Of a DNA stretch of 64,000 bases, positions 56,514 to 64,000 are shown one piece after another (position 1 is the stretch's first letter; the number at the start of each line of letters is the position of its first letter). The position numbers and the translations under genes were made by a program. The notes under the pieces were generated by a model. The model saw only the letters and a list, made by a program, of their open reading frames with translations. It did not search any database and was not told the DNA's origin. This DNA comes from Bacillus sp. SKDU12 (lineage in GTDB: Bacteria > Bacillota > Bacilli > Bacillales > Bacillaceae): NCBI RefSeq assembly GCF_010093085.1, contig NZ_MSRC01000007.1:552326-616325 (forward strand), written 5' to 3'.

Positions 56514-56765
56514 CTAGTCTAGATTTTGATCGATCGTTCCTTCAAAATAATCATCACTGACTTGTTCATGAGTTTCAGCCAACCCTTTTTCTAATTGCGT
56601 GGTTCCTTTATAATCCGAGGGATCAAAATATCGTCCGGCCACATCCGTGGTGTCGCTTCTGTTATGACTTTCAGTTTTTGCATTTTGTTGAACATCATCT
56701 TCCTTGCCTATTGAAGAAAATCTTTTATAATCATCAGGTCTGTCGGCTTCATTTTTTTGAGTCAC
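56514..56765 (-). CDS. yozQ: YozQ, DUF4025 small acidic protein
   Basis: Hydrophilic protein of 83 residues; GTG 56765 follows GGAGGAAGTAAA. The conserved C-terminal block (TDVAGRYFDPSDYKGTTQLEKGLAETHEQVSDDYFEGTID) is the DUF4025 signature. It is likely a small spore- or stress-associated protein; its role is unknown. The 340-bp gap to the next gene holds its upstream region and nothing else I recognise. Confidence 0.75.
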   Translation of the reverse strand: MTQKNEADRPDDYKRFSSIGKEDDVQQNAKTESHNRSDTTDVAGRYFDPSDYKGTTQLEKGLAETHEQVSDDYFEGTIDQNLD

Positions 56766-57107
56766 TTTACTTCCTCCAGGTTATTGAATTTTTAGTGCGG
56801 GTATAAAACGTATTTCATTGTTTTAGATCGCCTTTACCTAATTTTCCTGTTTGTTTCACTCCTTTACGAAAAGTGTTGAATATCACCTCTTTTATTCTGT
56901 CTGTTAGGCAGGTATTCATTCACTTTTTTCATTCGCGGTTTTGTCGATCAAAAGAGGCATCTTCATACCAGTCATATTATTTAATAAAAAGAACGTCATG
57001 TTTGAAACCTTCTAGTAGCGCATGGCGTATGGCATGTTGGGGTAGACAACTTGATGAAAGAAATACAAAGGTTTAGAAATGAATTAATCAAACAGGAAGG
57101 TGAAAAA

Positions 57108-57522
57108 ATGAAAAGCACTGCAGCATATTATGTAATGACATTAGGGCTGTCCAGCCTTACGTTTGGTTTAATTTTTGGAGGATGTTCTTTTTTTATTATG
57201 TTTGGCGATTTGATCATTGCATTGATTACGTCAGCCATTGCTTTCTTATACGGCGTTGTGATGTATGGCCTTTTTGCTTTTCCGCTGCAAATGATATTGC
57301 AGAAAAAAGCGAAAACATTCAATGTCATGCATCTATTGATTTACATTGTCCATTGTCATTGCTTTTATCGCAGCTTTCCTGCTTTTTGTTATCGGTTATC
57401 CTGAGTCAATAGCATGGGCATTGCAATCGTACTTTTATTATATGGTAAGTATTATAGCTGCACTGATCTACTGGTTTTGGGATTCGCTAATTCTTTATAA
57501 GCGTATAGCATCCGGCGTATAA
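57108..57522 (+). pseudogene. UPF0715-like membrane gene (YoaG position), frameshifted
   Basis: ATG 57108 follows AGGAAGGTGAAAAA. The frame encodes four-helix membrane protein sequence (YYVMTLGLSSLTFGLIFGG, FPLQMILQKKAKTFNVMHLLIYIV) and then breaks at a 7-bp tandem duplication, CATTGTC CATTGTC, near 57343-57356. Beyond it the original frame resumes (IAFIAAFLLFVIGYPES, YWFWDSLILYKRIASGV) to TAA at 57520-57522. The layout matches the gene at 38520 and fits yoaG by position. Confidence 0.78.
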
Positions 57523-57599
57523 AGCAAATCAGGGAAACTGAATTTGGAGGAATATGGTGAAATTCATTTAGGACATTGCAAGAATATTGGTGGTGAATT

Positions 57600-57870
57600 T
57601 AAAAGCGATTTCCAGTGGGATTGATGGCCGACAGTGTCAGAAAAGGCAAAGGATCAGCCGTGTTTGTAGTGAACTTATCTGCAGATTTATCAGCGTTTAT
57701 CGATCCTGCGCACTCGCTGGGCTGTTATCGGTTTCCTCGAGGCGCAAGGTATTTGGTTTTTTGCAGTCCTTTATCTTTTTTGAGTGCTGTCATGAGGAAA
57801 AGCAGTACAGGAGGATTCGTTTACTCAATATGCATCTTAGTCAGAAAGCGTCCTGTTCCAGGGCGCTTTT
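57600..57870 (+). pseudogene. Fragment of an MFS transporter
   Basis: Coding sense in two frames: GLMADSVRKGKGSAVFVVNLSADLSAFIDPA, then in another frame LAGLLSVSS and, shifted again, GARYLVF / FAVLYLF-like sequence. This is the pattern of a late MFS segment with an ADSV loop before a helix. No start. AAAGCG / CGCTTT hairpin at about 57845-57870 may be its old terminator. The remainder of the gap to the MarR promoter is unremarkable. Confidence 0.5.
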
Positions 57871-58038
57871 CGTCTTTGGTGTTTAGACTGAAACTGTCGC
57901 GATTTTTTCTTCTTCAATCAGATCTTCAATGAGGAGCGGAAAGATTCTTTTACAGAACCTCTTTTCATATTGATCAGTACGTAATTATTGTTTGAATTGC
58001 CGAGGAATAGGAATACCCCCAGGAAAATAGACAGCATG

Positions 58039-58090
58039 TTGACAATTATATTAGAAGTGTTATGATTATATAGACAATATATTGTCTATA
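58039..58090 (+). promoter_or_regulatory. Promoter and MarR operator before the exporter operon
   Basis: TTGACA (58039-58044) and TATGAT (58061-58066) are 16 bp apart. A perfect 22-bp palindrome, TATAGACAATA and its complement (58069-58090), covers the transcription start and ends 14 bp before the marR GTG. It is the expected autorepression site for the MarR protein. Confidence 0.8.
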
Positions 58091-58104
58091 CAGGAGGGAA
58101 CATC

Positions 58105-58656
58105 GTGGATTGCTCTAAAGAACTGAAAGATTTATTTTTAATGCAACAGTCTTACGCTACACTTTTTTCTGTTTTAAACAAAATCCAATCACGCGGGGAT
58201 GATTATTATGAAAGTTTAACGTCAAGACAATTTATGACGATGGTTGCCATACTGCATTTACCGGAAGAGGAAACGACATTTAATAACATAGCAAAAAAAT
58301 TAGGCACTTCAAAACAAAACATTAATAGACTTGTCAGCGGCATTGAAAAAAGAGGTTATGTTATGACTGTACCGAGTAAACGCGACAAACGAGCGGTTAA
58401 TGTGAAGATTACAGATTTGGGTAAGCTCGTCCTGGAGGCATGCGGGGAAAAAGCAGTTTACTTTATGGCAGATCTATTTAAAGGGTTTTCTACAGAAGAA
58501 CTGGAAACGTTGTGGGTTTTATTGAAGAAACTATACAGTTTCGACGGAGAAGAACAGGATGGTTTTGAAGATGACGCTGCTAATTTTGACATTGAACAAA
58601 ATCAAGATCACTTGAAAACAAATTTATTGCAGGAATTCTCAAAACGAAGAATGTAA
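58105..58656 (+). CDS. MarR-family regulator of the ABC exporter
   Basis: MarR repressor of 183 residues, longer than usual (about 145) owing to an acidic C-terminal tail ([22 protein letters not shown]). The winged HTH is [47 protein letters not shown], with the wing Asp-x-Arg as SKRDKRA. GTG 58105 follows AGGAGGG at 6 nt. It is 13 bp upstream of the ATPase gene and should sense the exporter's substrate. Confidence 0.9.
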   Translation: MDCSKELKDLFLMQQSYATLFSVLNKIQSRGDDYYESLTSRQFMTMVAILHLPEEETTFNNIAKKLGTSKQNINRLVSGIEKRGYVMTVPSKRDKRAVNVKITDLGKLVLEACGEKAVYFMADLFKGFSTEELETLWVLLKKLYSFDGEEQDGFEDDAANFDIEQNQDHLKTNLLQEFSKRRM

Positions 58657-58669
58657 AAAGGAGAAATGT

Positions 58670-59608
58670 ATGAATATCGTGGCGTCGGTAGAAGATTTGA
58701 AAATGCAGTACGGAAACAAAACAGCAGTAAATGGGATTTCGTTTGAAGTGAGAGAGGGAGAAGTGCTTGGCTTACTAGGCCCAAATGGTGCAGGGAAAAG
58801 CACAACCATTCATATATTATCCGGGGTATTGTCAGCCAGTTCCGGTAATGTGACAATATTAGGCCACAACGTGAAAAAAAGGTCAAAGGAAATGAAGAAA
58901 GGCATTGGGATTGTGCCTCAAGATATCGCGATTTACGAGGAAATTTCAGCTGAGAAAAATGTTCGTTTTTTTGCGAGTCTTTATTCTCTTAAAGGAGAGG
59001 AACTGAAAACCCGAGTCAAAGAGGCTTTGGAACTTGTACAGCTATATGACCGGAAAGATGACAAACCTAAGACGTTTTCAGGCGGAATGAAAAGAAGATT
59101 AAACATTGCGTGCGCCATTGCCCATCAGCCGAAATTAATTATCATGGACGAGCCCACAGTAGGAATCGATCCGCAATCCCGGCATCACATTTTGGAATCG
59201 ATAAAAAATCTGAGATCAAAAGGTGCGAGCATTATTTACTCGACACACTATATGGAAGAAGTCGAAGCTATTGCAGATCGTATTATGATCATGAATGAAG
59301 GGAAAATCATTGCTAATGGTACAAAAGAAGAACTGTATAGAAAAGTGAATAAAGAAATAACATACGCTTTTCAGTTATCACATGTTCAACAATTAAATAA
59401 AAACTCAATTAGAGGAGTCAAAGGAGTGACAGGAATTGATTTCTCTGACCATCAACTAAAAGTAACCGTTCAGCAGAACCAAGATCATTTGAGTGAAATC
59501 ATAGCAGAATTGGGTGCTCAAGGATGCAACATTCTAAACATGAACAAACAAGAGGCATCGTTAGAAATAGTATTTTTAGAGCTTACAGGCAGAAATTTAA
59601 GAGATTAG
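58670..59608 (+). CDS. ABC transporter ATP-binding protein
   Basis: ATPase subunit of 312 residues in the CcmA/DrrA/NatA group. Walker A GPNGAGKST, Q-loop VPQDIAIYEE, signature FSGGMKRRL, Walker B LIIMDEPTVGID and the switch His in YSTHYMEEVE. The C-terminal extension (about 220-312) is typical of drug and lipopeptide exporters, e.g. LnrL of the linearmycin resistance system. AAAAAGGAG precedes the ATG. It energizes the two permeases that follow. Confidence 0.92.
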   Translation: MNIVASVEDLKMQYGNKTAVNGISFEVREGEVLGLLGPNGAGKSTTIHILSGVLSASSGNVTILGHNVKKRSKEMKKGIGIVPQDIAIYEEISAEKNVRFFASLYSLKGEELKTRVKEALELVQLYDRKDDKPKTFSGGMKRRLNIACAIAHQPKLIIMDEPTVGIDPQSRHHILESIKNLRSKGASIIYSTHYMEEVEAIADRIMIMNEGKIIANGTKEELYRKVNKEITYAFQLSHVQQLNKNSIRGVKGVTGIDFSDHQLKVTVQQNQDHLSEIIAELGAQGCNILNMNKQEASLEIVFLELTGRNLRD

Positions 59609-59617
59609 GTGAGCAAA

Positions 59618-60364
59618 GTGAGTTTATTTAAATTGATAACCTTTGATTTTATGAATATTATAAGGAATCGGGTTCTTGTAATAGCCAATACGGCCTTTCC
59701 TTTCGTTCTCATTTTAGTTATGGGCTTTGTGACAAAAAACAGCTTTGGAGCAGGCGTGGTCAGTTCGTATGATTATTACGGAGTGAATATGATGATTTTT
59801 GCAGCAACACTGATCGCTATGACGGCCTCTAATACGTTTATGGAGGAAAAGGTGAAGAAAGCGAACCTCCGTATTGTATATGCGCCCGTTTCGACAACCG
59901 ATATCTATCTTTCTAAATTATTATCAACCTGGATATTCAGTGTCATCATGTACAGTTTGAATGTGTTGATCGCCCAGACAATGTTTCATTTGAACTTTGG
60001 CGGACAACATCTTCCCTATCTCATGCTCTTATTGTATATGTTTTTATTTTTCGGCTGCAGTTTTGGCACAATGTTTTGCTGTTTGTTTAAAAATGAAGAA
60101 CAGGCGAACGGCATTATGCAAATTCCAATAGCATTTTTCGTTTTCTTTGGTGGTGTATTTTTCGGTGTTCACAGATTTGGAGATATCGTTGATAACATAT
60201 CTCTTATTTCTCCGATTAAATGGGTAACAGAATGTTCATTTCGTATTATTTATGATCATGATTTCAGTATGCTGCTGCCTGTTATGTCAGGACTATTGTT
60301 GGCTTCTATCATTTGTATTTCCTTTTCGCATGTTGTAAATAAGCCGGAGGGATATGTATGCTGA
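59618..60364 (+). CDS. ABC-2 permease subunit 1
   Basis: Membrane permease of 248 residues with six hydrophobic segments (RVLVIANTAFPFVLILVMG, YYGVNMMIFAATLIAMTAS, LSTWIFSVIMYSLNVLIAQ, YLMLLLYMFLFFGCSFG, MQIPIAFFVFFGGVFFGV, LLLASIICISFSHVV). GTG 59618 follows AGGTGA at 5 nt; the frame begins 9 bp earlier directly at the ATPase stop. The gene overlaps the next by 7 bp. Confidence 0.88.
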   Translation: MSLFKLITFDFMNIIRNRVLVIANTAFPFVLILVMGFVTKNSFGAGVVSSYDYYGVNMMIFAATLIAMTASNTFMEEKVKKANLRIVYAPVSTTDIYLSKLLSTWIFSVIMYSLNVLIAQTMFHLNFGGQHLPYLMLLLYMFLFFGCSFGTMFCCLFKNEEQANGIMQIPIAFFVFFGGVFFGVHRFGDIVDNISLISPIKWVTECSFRIIYDHDFSMLLPVMSGLLLASIICISFSHVVNKPEGYVC

Positions 60365-61350
60365 ATTTATTTCAAAACAGGTGGGAGAGAACCTTGAGAA
60401 AAAAAGCGATTATCATCATTGCCGTGATCATTATCCCTCTGATGATTGGTGTTGCGATTATGTTTTCCGGAAAGCCGATTTTCAAAGAAACGATTGCTTT
60501 TGTACCAGAGAAGGACGACGTGAAGCATACACCGAGTAATTATGCATTTAGGGTAGTGGCGGTACATCAAAAGCCGAAATTTTCAGATTTAATATTAGGT
60601 AAATATGCGGCTATCGTCGAAAAAAATGACCGTGATTACAACGTGACGACTTTAAAAAGTAAAGCGGATCAAAAAATGATTCAGCAATTTTTCGAGACTG
60701 GAAAGATGCCAGACAACTACATGGGAGAGGACGAATTAAGGACTGAAAGAGGAATAGGAACGAATATATTAGGCTTTATCGTAATGCTTGTATTGATGCA
60801 AGGGGTGGCATTAGCTTCGTTATATCCAGAAGACCGGATGCTCAAAACCTTTAGTAGGATTTTAGTCTCTCCCATACATGTGGGGAAATATTTGCTTGCG
60901 CAGTTTATCTTTACGTTTTTATGCTTATACATACCCACTTACTTAGCTATCGTGATTACAAAAGTATTCTTCCATGCTGAAATTGGTTTCCGTTTGGACA
61001 TTCTTGCTGGGCTACTGGGTGTTCTAATCATGCTTGCAACAGGATTTGCTATCTTTATGGCTTCTGTTCTTGGCCGAAACATCAGTTTGGTGTCAAGCGG
61101 TATCAGTGTGGTCACATGTGTATTATCAGGCTGTTTTCTTTCTTTTGCTCCGCATCATCCATTGTTGAATACGCTTTGTGCGATACTGCCGCAACAAGCG
61201 TATATGACTTTTATTCACGGGGTAGAAATGGGACATACAATGTGGGAATACAAAACTCAAGTTGTTTATATTTTGATGTGCTCGGCTGTGTTTTGTTTCC
61301 TTGGAGGTTTTATCACAAGAAGAAGGACTATTAAAGGGATTTATGAATAG
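60358..61350 (+). CDS. ABC-2 permease subunit 2
   Basis: Permease of 330 residues. One N-terminal helix (IIIIAVIIIPLMIGVAIMF), an extracytoplasmic domain of about 100 residues (40-140), then five helices, the common ABC-2 type 3 architecture. GGAGGG lies 6 nt before the ATG, inside the end of the first permease gene. Last gene of the operon, followed by a terminator. Confidence 0.9.
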   Translation: MLNLFQNRWERTLRKKAIIIIAVIIIPLMIGVAIMFSGKPIFKETIAFVPEKDDVKHTPSNYAFRVVAVHQKPKFSDLILGKYAAIVEKNDRDYNVTTLKSKADQKMIQQFFETGKMPDNYMGEDELRTERGIGTNILGFIVMLVLMQGVALASLYPEDRMLKTFSRILVSPIHVGKYLLAQFIFTFLCLYIPTYLAIVITKVFFHAEIGFRLDILAGLLGVLIMLATGFAIFMASVLGRNISLVSSGISVVTCVLSGCFLSFAPHHPLLNTLCAILPQQAYMTFIHGVEMGHTMWEYKTQVVYILMCSAVFCFLGGFITRRRTIKGIYE

Positions 61351-61365
61351 TGAAGATGAACATGA

Positions 61366-61392
61366 GATGTACAGGTTTCTGTGCATCTTTTT
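61366..61392 (+). terminator. Terminator of the exporter operon
   Basis: GATGTACAG / CTGTGCATC stem with a 4-nt loop and five T. Confidence 0.75.
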
Positions 61393-61394
61393 CA

Positions 61395-61675
61395 CTTGTT
61401 GTTTATGTTTCTTTTTGTTAGCTATAGTGGGTATGATTATGTTGTATCAATCATTATGTTATAAAAGTTTAGAGGTGAAATCTGATCAAGAATCGGGTGC
61501 AGCTTCACTGATCTTGTTTGCTGTTGCATGCAACTGGCCATAGCCACTATCGTCGCTGGCAAAAATCACTTCATCTTGTTGAGTTGTCAATTGGCATTGT
61601 GATCACGATTACAAATTTGTTATGTGTTAGACCTGTTTCTGCTTGTACTGAACAGTATATTGTTGTTTTGCAGTG
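61395..61675 (+). pseudogene. Relic of a small membrane protein (YoaF-like)
   Basis: LLAIVGMIMLYQSLCYKSLEVKSDQESGAASLILFAVAC is followed, after a frameshift near 61535, by LAIATIVAGKNHFILLSCQLALVITITNLLCV. Joined, these give a three-helix protein of about 95 residues, compatible with yoaF at this position in 168. The 5' end merges with the exporter terminator and has no ribosome site. Confidence 0.45.
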
Positions 61676-61739
61676 ACTTCTTGCTGTAGTGATGAAGGCT
61701 CTTGTAATGTTCCATTGGATGGGGGCAGGAACCGTATCT

Positions 61740-62142
61740 TTCGGAATATAGGAGTGCCGGTAATAGTGAAAAAGATCCTTCGTTGAATTTGTTATATGAT
61801 ATGCAGTTTCCGGATCAAAATCCTTCTTATAGGGCGTTTAAGAATAAATGGGTAGGCTTGTCGCTTTATCCGCCCAGCATTGCTGTAAATCCATTGCGTG
61901 AAGATGCAGCCATTGTTTATGCATCATGGAACGGTTCAACTGAAACTGCAGCCTGGCAAGTGTTAGCTGGTCGAAAACCTAACAAATTGTCTGAGGTGGT
62001 AACGGACGCTCCTCGAACCGGATTCGAGACAGTTATTCTTGTTCATTCGATTGGGCCATATATTCAGGTGAAAGCATTGAATTCTTCAGGCCAAACCATT
62101 GGTACATCGCAGATTATTCATGCGGAGCAAGAAAAAGAATAA
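61740..62142 (+). pseudogene. C-terminal fragment of an arylsulfotransferase-like gene
   Basis: The frame gives NLLYDMQFPDQNPSYRAFKNKWVGL, IAVNPLREDAAIVYASWNGSTETAAWQVLAG and a fibronectin-like end (TGFETVILVHSIGPYIQVKALNSSGQTIG). The ASWNGSTE pattern is characteristic of the end of secreted ASST-family (arylsulfotransferase) beta-propeller proteins of several hundred residues. Everything upstream is missing, and no start signal is present. Confidence 0.6.
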
Positions 62143-62235
62143 GCCTCATGACCATATGTTGTGATGTGTTCTATCAGGCTGGTTAGCATTCACTGTCCTG
62201 TACTGGAGTAGGTGTTAGAGGCTGGCTGTTGCCTC

Positions 62236-62274
62236 AAGAACTCGCTGACCTAAGGTTAGGCCAGCGAGTTTCAG
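62236..62274 (+). terminator. Hairpin after the ASST fragment
   Basis: ACTCGCTG-A-CCT / AGG-C-CAGCGAGT, strong stem with only three T; perhaps the old terminator of the sulfotransferase gene. The stretch 62275-62560 shows no gene. Confidence 0.6.
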
Positions 62275-62560
62275 GTCTTGTACGTGTTTATTTTGCTAGT
62301 ATACATGTGTGCATACAGGCGCAGTCACCAAGATGACTGTGTGTGAAAAGGACGGGGGAGTGCATGCAGATAAAGAAAGGATTTGTTCATTCATTTGATA
62401 TATTCATTATGAGGTGAATAATAGATTCGTTTTCCTGATGGAGACGAAATGAATCAGTAAGTAAGATTTTGTAAGAGAAAAAGGGAGAGAAGGCAGTTTC
62501 TCTGCGAACTTGTCTAAACAGCTGCGGTTTATCATCGTGTTGTAAGCCTCCTCAAAAAAT

Positions 62561-62602
62561 AATATCCCATTGTTCATTCTGGTCGTAACAACGGGATATC
62601 AT
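62561..62602 (-). terminator. Terminator after yoxC
   Basis: On the minus strand ATATCCC-G-TTGTT / AACAA-T-GGGATAT, then ATTTTTT. Confidence 0.78.
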
Positions 62603-62607
62603 TCTCT

Positions 62608-62913
62608 TTATCTGTGATGTAAATGTCCTGCCTGCCACGCTTCTTTGACTGCTTGAGGAACTTCTTTCACTTCAACTGCTGTTTGTTTGATGACGTTTTT
62701 TTTCATTTGCACATCCTGCTGAATCCTCTTTTGTTTTTGCGTTAGCAGATCTGCTTCCATTTTTAATGCATCAACTTGTTTTTGCATTGCCTGTGTAACA
62801 GAGGTGATTTCCTTTAGTGCGGGATCAAATTTTTTCTTATTTTGAAGTACATTAATCCCTAAGAAAATAACTGAAACAGCCAATACTGCGATGCTGATAT
62901 ACACAATAACCAT
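62608..62913 (-). CDS. yoxC: YoxC, DUF948-type membrane protein
   Basis: Protein of 101 residues: one N-terminal membrane helix (VIVYISIAVLAVSVIFLGINVL), then a long coiled coil (ALKEITSVTQAMQKQVDALKMEADLLTQKQKRIQQDVQMKK). This is the DUF948 layout shared with the general-stress protein YtxG. AAAGGAG lies 10 nt before the ATG. A SigB promoter lies upstream, so induction in general stress is expected. Divergent from yoxD. Confidence 0.85.
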   Translation of the reverse strand: MVIVYISIAVLAVSVIFLGINVLQNKKKFDPALKEITSVTQAMQKQVDALKMEADLLTQKQKRIQQDVQMKKNVIKQTAVEVKEVPQAVKEAWQAGHLHHR

Positions 62914-62940
62914 ATGTTATTCACTCCTTTTCTTATGTCA

Positions 62941-62965
62941 TTACCCTGTTTCCGCTTTTTTAACC
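62941..62965 (-). promoter_or_regulatory. SigB promoter for yoxC
   Basis: On the minus strand GGTTAA, 13 bp, GGGTAA, 28 bp before the yoxC ATG. Confidence 0.75.
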
Positions 62966-63064
62966 AGAAGAATGATGTTCTTTCAGTTCGTTTGATTTGC
63001 GTATTGGACTTATTCTACTTATAATGTGATATCGTACATATGAAACAAAGAAAGGGTGCTTCAA

Positions 63065-63781
63065 TTGCAAAATTTACAAAAGAAAACCGCTCTTATCACA
63101 GGCGGAGGCAGAGGGATCGGCCGTGCTACCGCTCTTGCGCTTGCGAAAGAAGGCGTGAATATCGGATTAATTGGCCGGACTGCGGCAAATGTTGAAAAAG
63201 TGGCTGAAGAAGTCAAAGCTCTTGGTGTAAAAGCAGCATTTGCCACTGCAGATGTAAAAAATGCCGAGGAGGTTAACCAAGCTGTAGCTCAAGTGAAGGA
63301 ACAGCTTGGAGATATCGATATCCTCATTAATAACGCAGGCATCAGCAAATTTGGCGGTTTCTTAGATCTGTCTGCTGATGAATGGGAAAATATTATGCAA
63401 GTCAACCTAATGGGTGTGTACCATGTCACTCGCGCGGTGCTTCCAGAAATGATCGAACGCAAAGCCGGAGACATTATTAATATTTCATCTACAGCAGGCC
63501 AAAGAGGAGCAGCTGCGACAAGTGCTTACAGTGCATCTAAGTTTGCTGTTCTCGGATTAACTGAGTCTCTTATGCAAGAAGTGAGAAAACATAATATCAG
63601 AGTCAGCGCGTTAACACCAAGTACTGTCGCTAGTGATATGTCTATTGAATTGAACCTAACAGACGGTAATCCTGAAAAGGTCATGCAGCCAGAGGATCTT
63701 GCTGAATACATGGTGGCACAATTGAAATTAGATCCGCGAATTTTCATTAAAACAGCTGGATTATGGTCAACAAATCCGTAA
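63065..63781 (+). CDS. yoxD: SDR oxidoreductase YoxD
   Basis: Short-chain dehydrogenase of 238 residues, FabG-like. NAD(P) site [20 protein letters not shown] motif [13 protein letters not shown], catalytic Ser in [11 protein letters not shown], Tyr and Lys in [10 protein letters not shown]. An Arg in LIGRTAAN after the second strand suggests NADPH preference. TTG 63065 follows AAAGGG at 8 nt and gives the family length. The physiological substrate is unknown. Confidence 0.9.
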   Translation: MQNLQKKTALITGGGRGIGRATALALAKEGVNIGLIGRTAANVEKVAEEVKALGVKAAFATADVKNAEEVNQAVAQVKEQLGDIDILINNAGISKFGGFLDLSADEWENIMQVNLMGVYHVTRAVLPEMIERKAGDIINISSTAGQRGAAATSAYSASKFAVLGLTESLMQEVRKHNIRVSALTPSTVASDMSIELNLTDGNPEKVMQPEDLAEYMVAQLKLDPRIFIKTAGLWSTNP

Positions 63782-63784
63782 AAA

Positions 63785-63816
63785 TGAGAAGCTTGTCATG
63801 CGACAAGCTTTTTTTA
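63785..63816 (+). terminator. Terminator after yoxD
   Basis: AAGCTTGTC / GACAAGCTT with a 4-nt loop and a T-run. From 63817 to the end, AT-rich intergenic sequence without a visible gene. Confidence 0.9.
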
Positions 63817-64000
63817 TTATCCATTTAAATTGAAGATAACGATAATAAAGGTTATAATAGAACTAAAAAAACTATATACTAAATGTTCATTTGATATTTT
63901 ATTTTTCTGCTTTTCCTCTTATATGTAATGAATACAAGATAACTGGATATAACATTCTTTACTTTCAGAAGGAAGACAATAATATAAAATTGAAAATTTA

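Noticed and set aside
57587..57932. Two overlapping ~100-codon frames as real genes
   Set aside because: Each carries part of one MFS-like sequence and neither has a start signal, so they were merged into one fragment.

Overview
The window is a chromosomal segment of a Bacillus subtilis-group organism. Gene content and order match the sodF-to-yoxD interval of B. subtilis 168 read in reverse (sodF, sqhC, dhaS, yozO, yocM/L/K, azoR1, 6S-2 RNA, recQ, yocH, desRK, des, yocD/C/B, yozB, yocA, yozA, yobW-yobQ, csaA, then xynA, yoaR, oxdD, pelB, yoaK, yoaJ, yoaI, yoxC, yoxD). Proteins such as DesK and RecQ look close to, but not identical with, what I recall of strain 168, which suggests a relative of 168. 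The species cannot be fixed from this window. No rRNA, tRNA or CRISPR array was seen.

Region 1 (1-26750) is conserved core. It holds terpenoid cyclization with an iron SOD, aldehyde dehydrogenase, general-stress genes (a SigB promoter before yocK), three small GerPA/GerPF-like spore proteins on the opposite strand, a quinone/azo reductase behind a YodB box, the 6S-2 RNA gene, RecQ, a WalR-controlled LysM/3D wall protein, the Des membrane-fluidity system with a palindromic operator before des, cell-wall and peptide hydrolases, and the yobW-csaA block. Two departures stand out: a sodium:solute symporter sits between yocH and desR, and yobR is broken by several lesions.

Region 2 (26750-46000) is an accessory island where 168 carries its prophage-like element 6. 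It contains a shattered tyrosine integrase, a secreted SNase/Excalibur nuclease, a YobL-type LXG toxin split by a 4-bp duplication, three SMI1/KNR4 immunity-like genes (two damaged), a GNAT enzyme, a BsrE/SR5-like type I toxin-antitoxin pair, a YolA-like secreted protein, a GH32 fructan hydrolase, a Rap-Phr pair whose Phr ends in two near-identical signal peptides, xylanase XynA, a poly-gamma-glutamate hydrolase and a CPBP protease. Many frames are decayed.

Region 3 (46000-64000) returns to the yoa/yox backbone with insertions and losses: VanW-like YoaR, spore-coat oxalate decarboxylase OxdD, a butanediol/acetoin-type SDR, pectin lyase PelB, expansin YoaJ, a YoaI flavin monooxygenase, a frameshifted UPF0715 gene, a MarR-regulated two-permease ABC exporter with a perfect 22-bp operator palindrome, and fragments of an MFS transporter and an arylsulfotransferase. 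It ends with the SigB-type yoxC gene and yoxD. Overall the window pairs plant-polymer enzymes (xylanase, pectin lyase, expansin, fructanase) with competition and signalling modules (LXG, Rap-Phr, type I TA, exporter).
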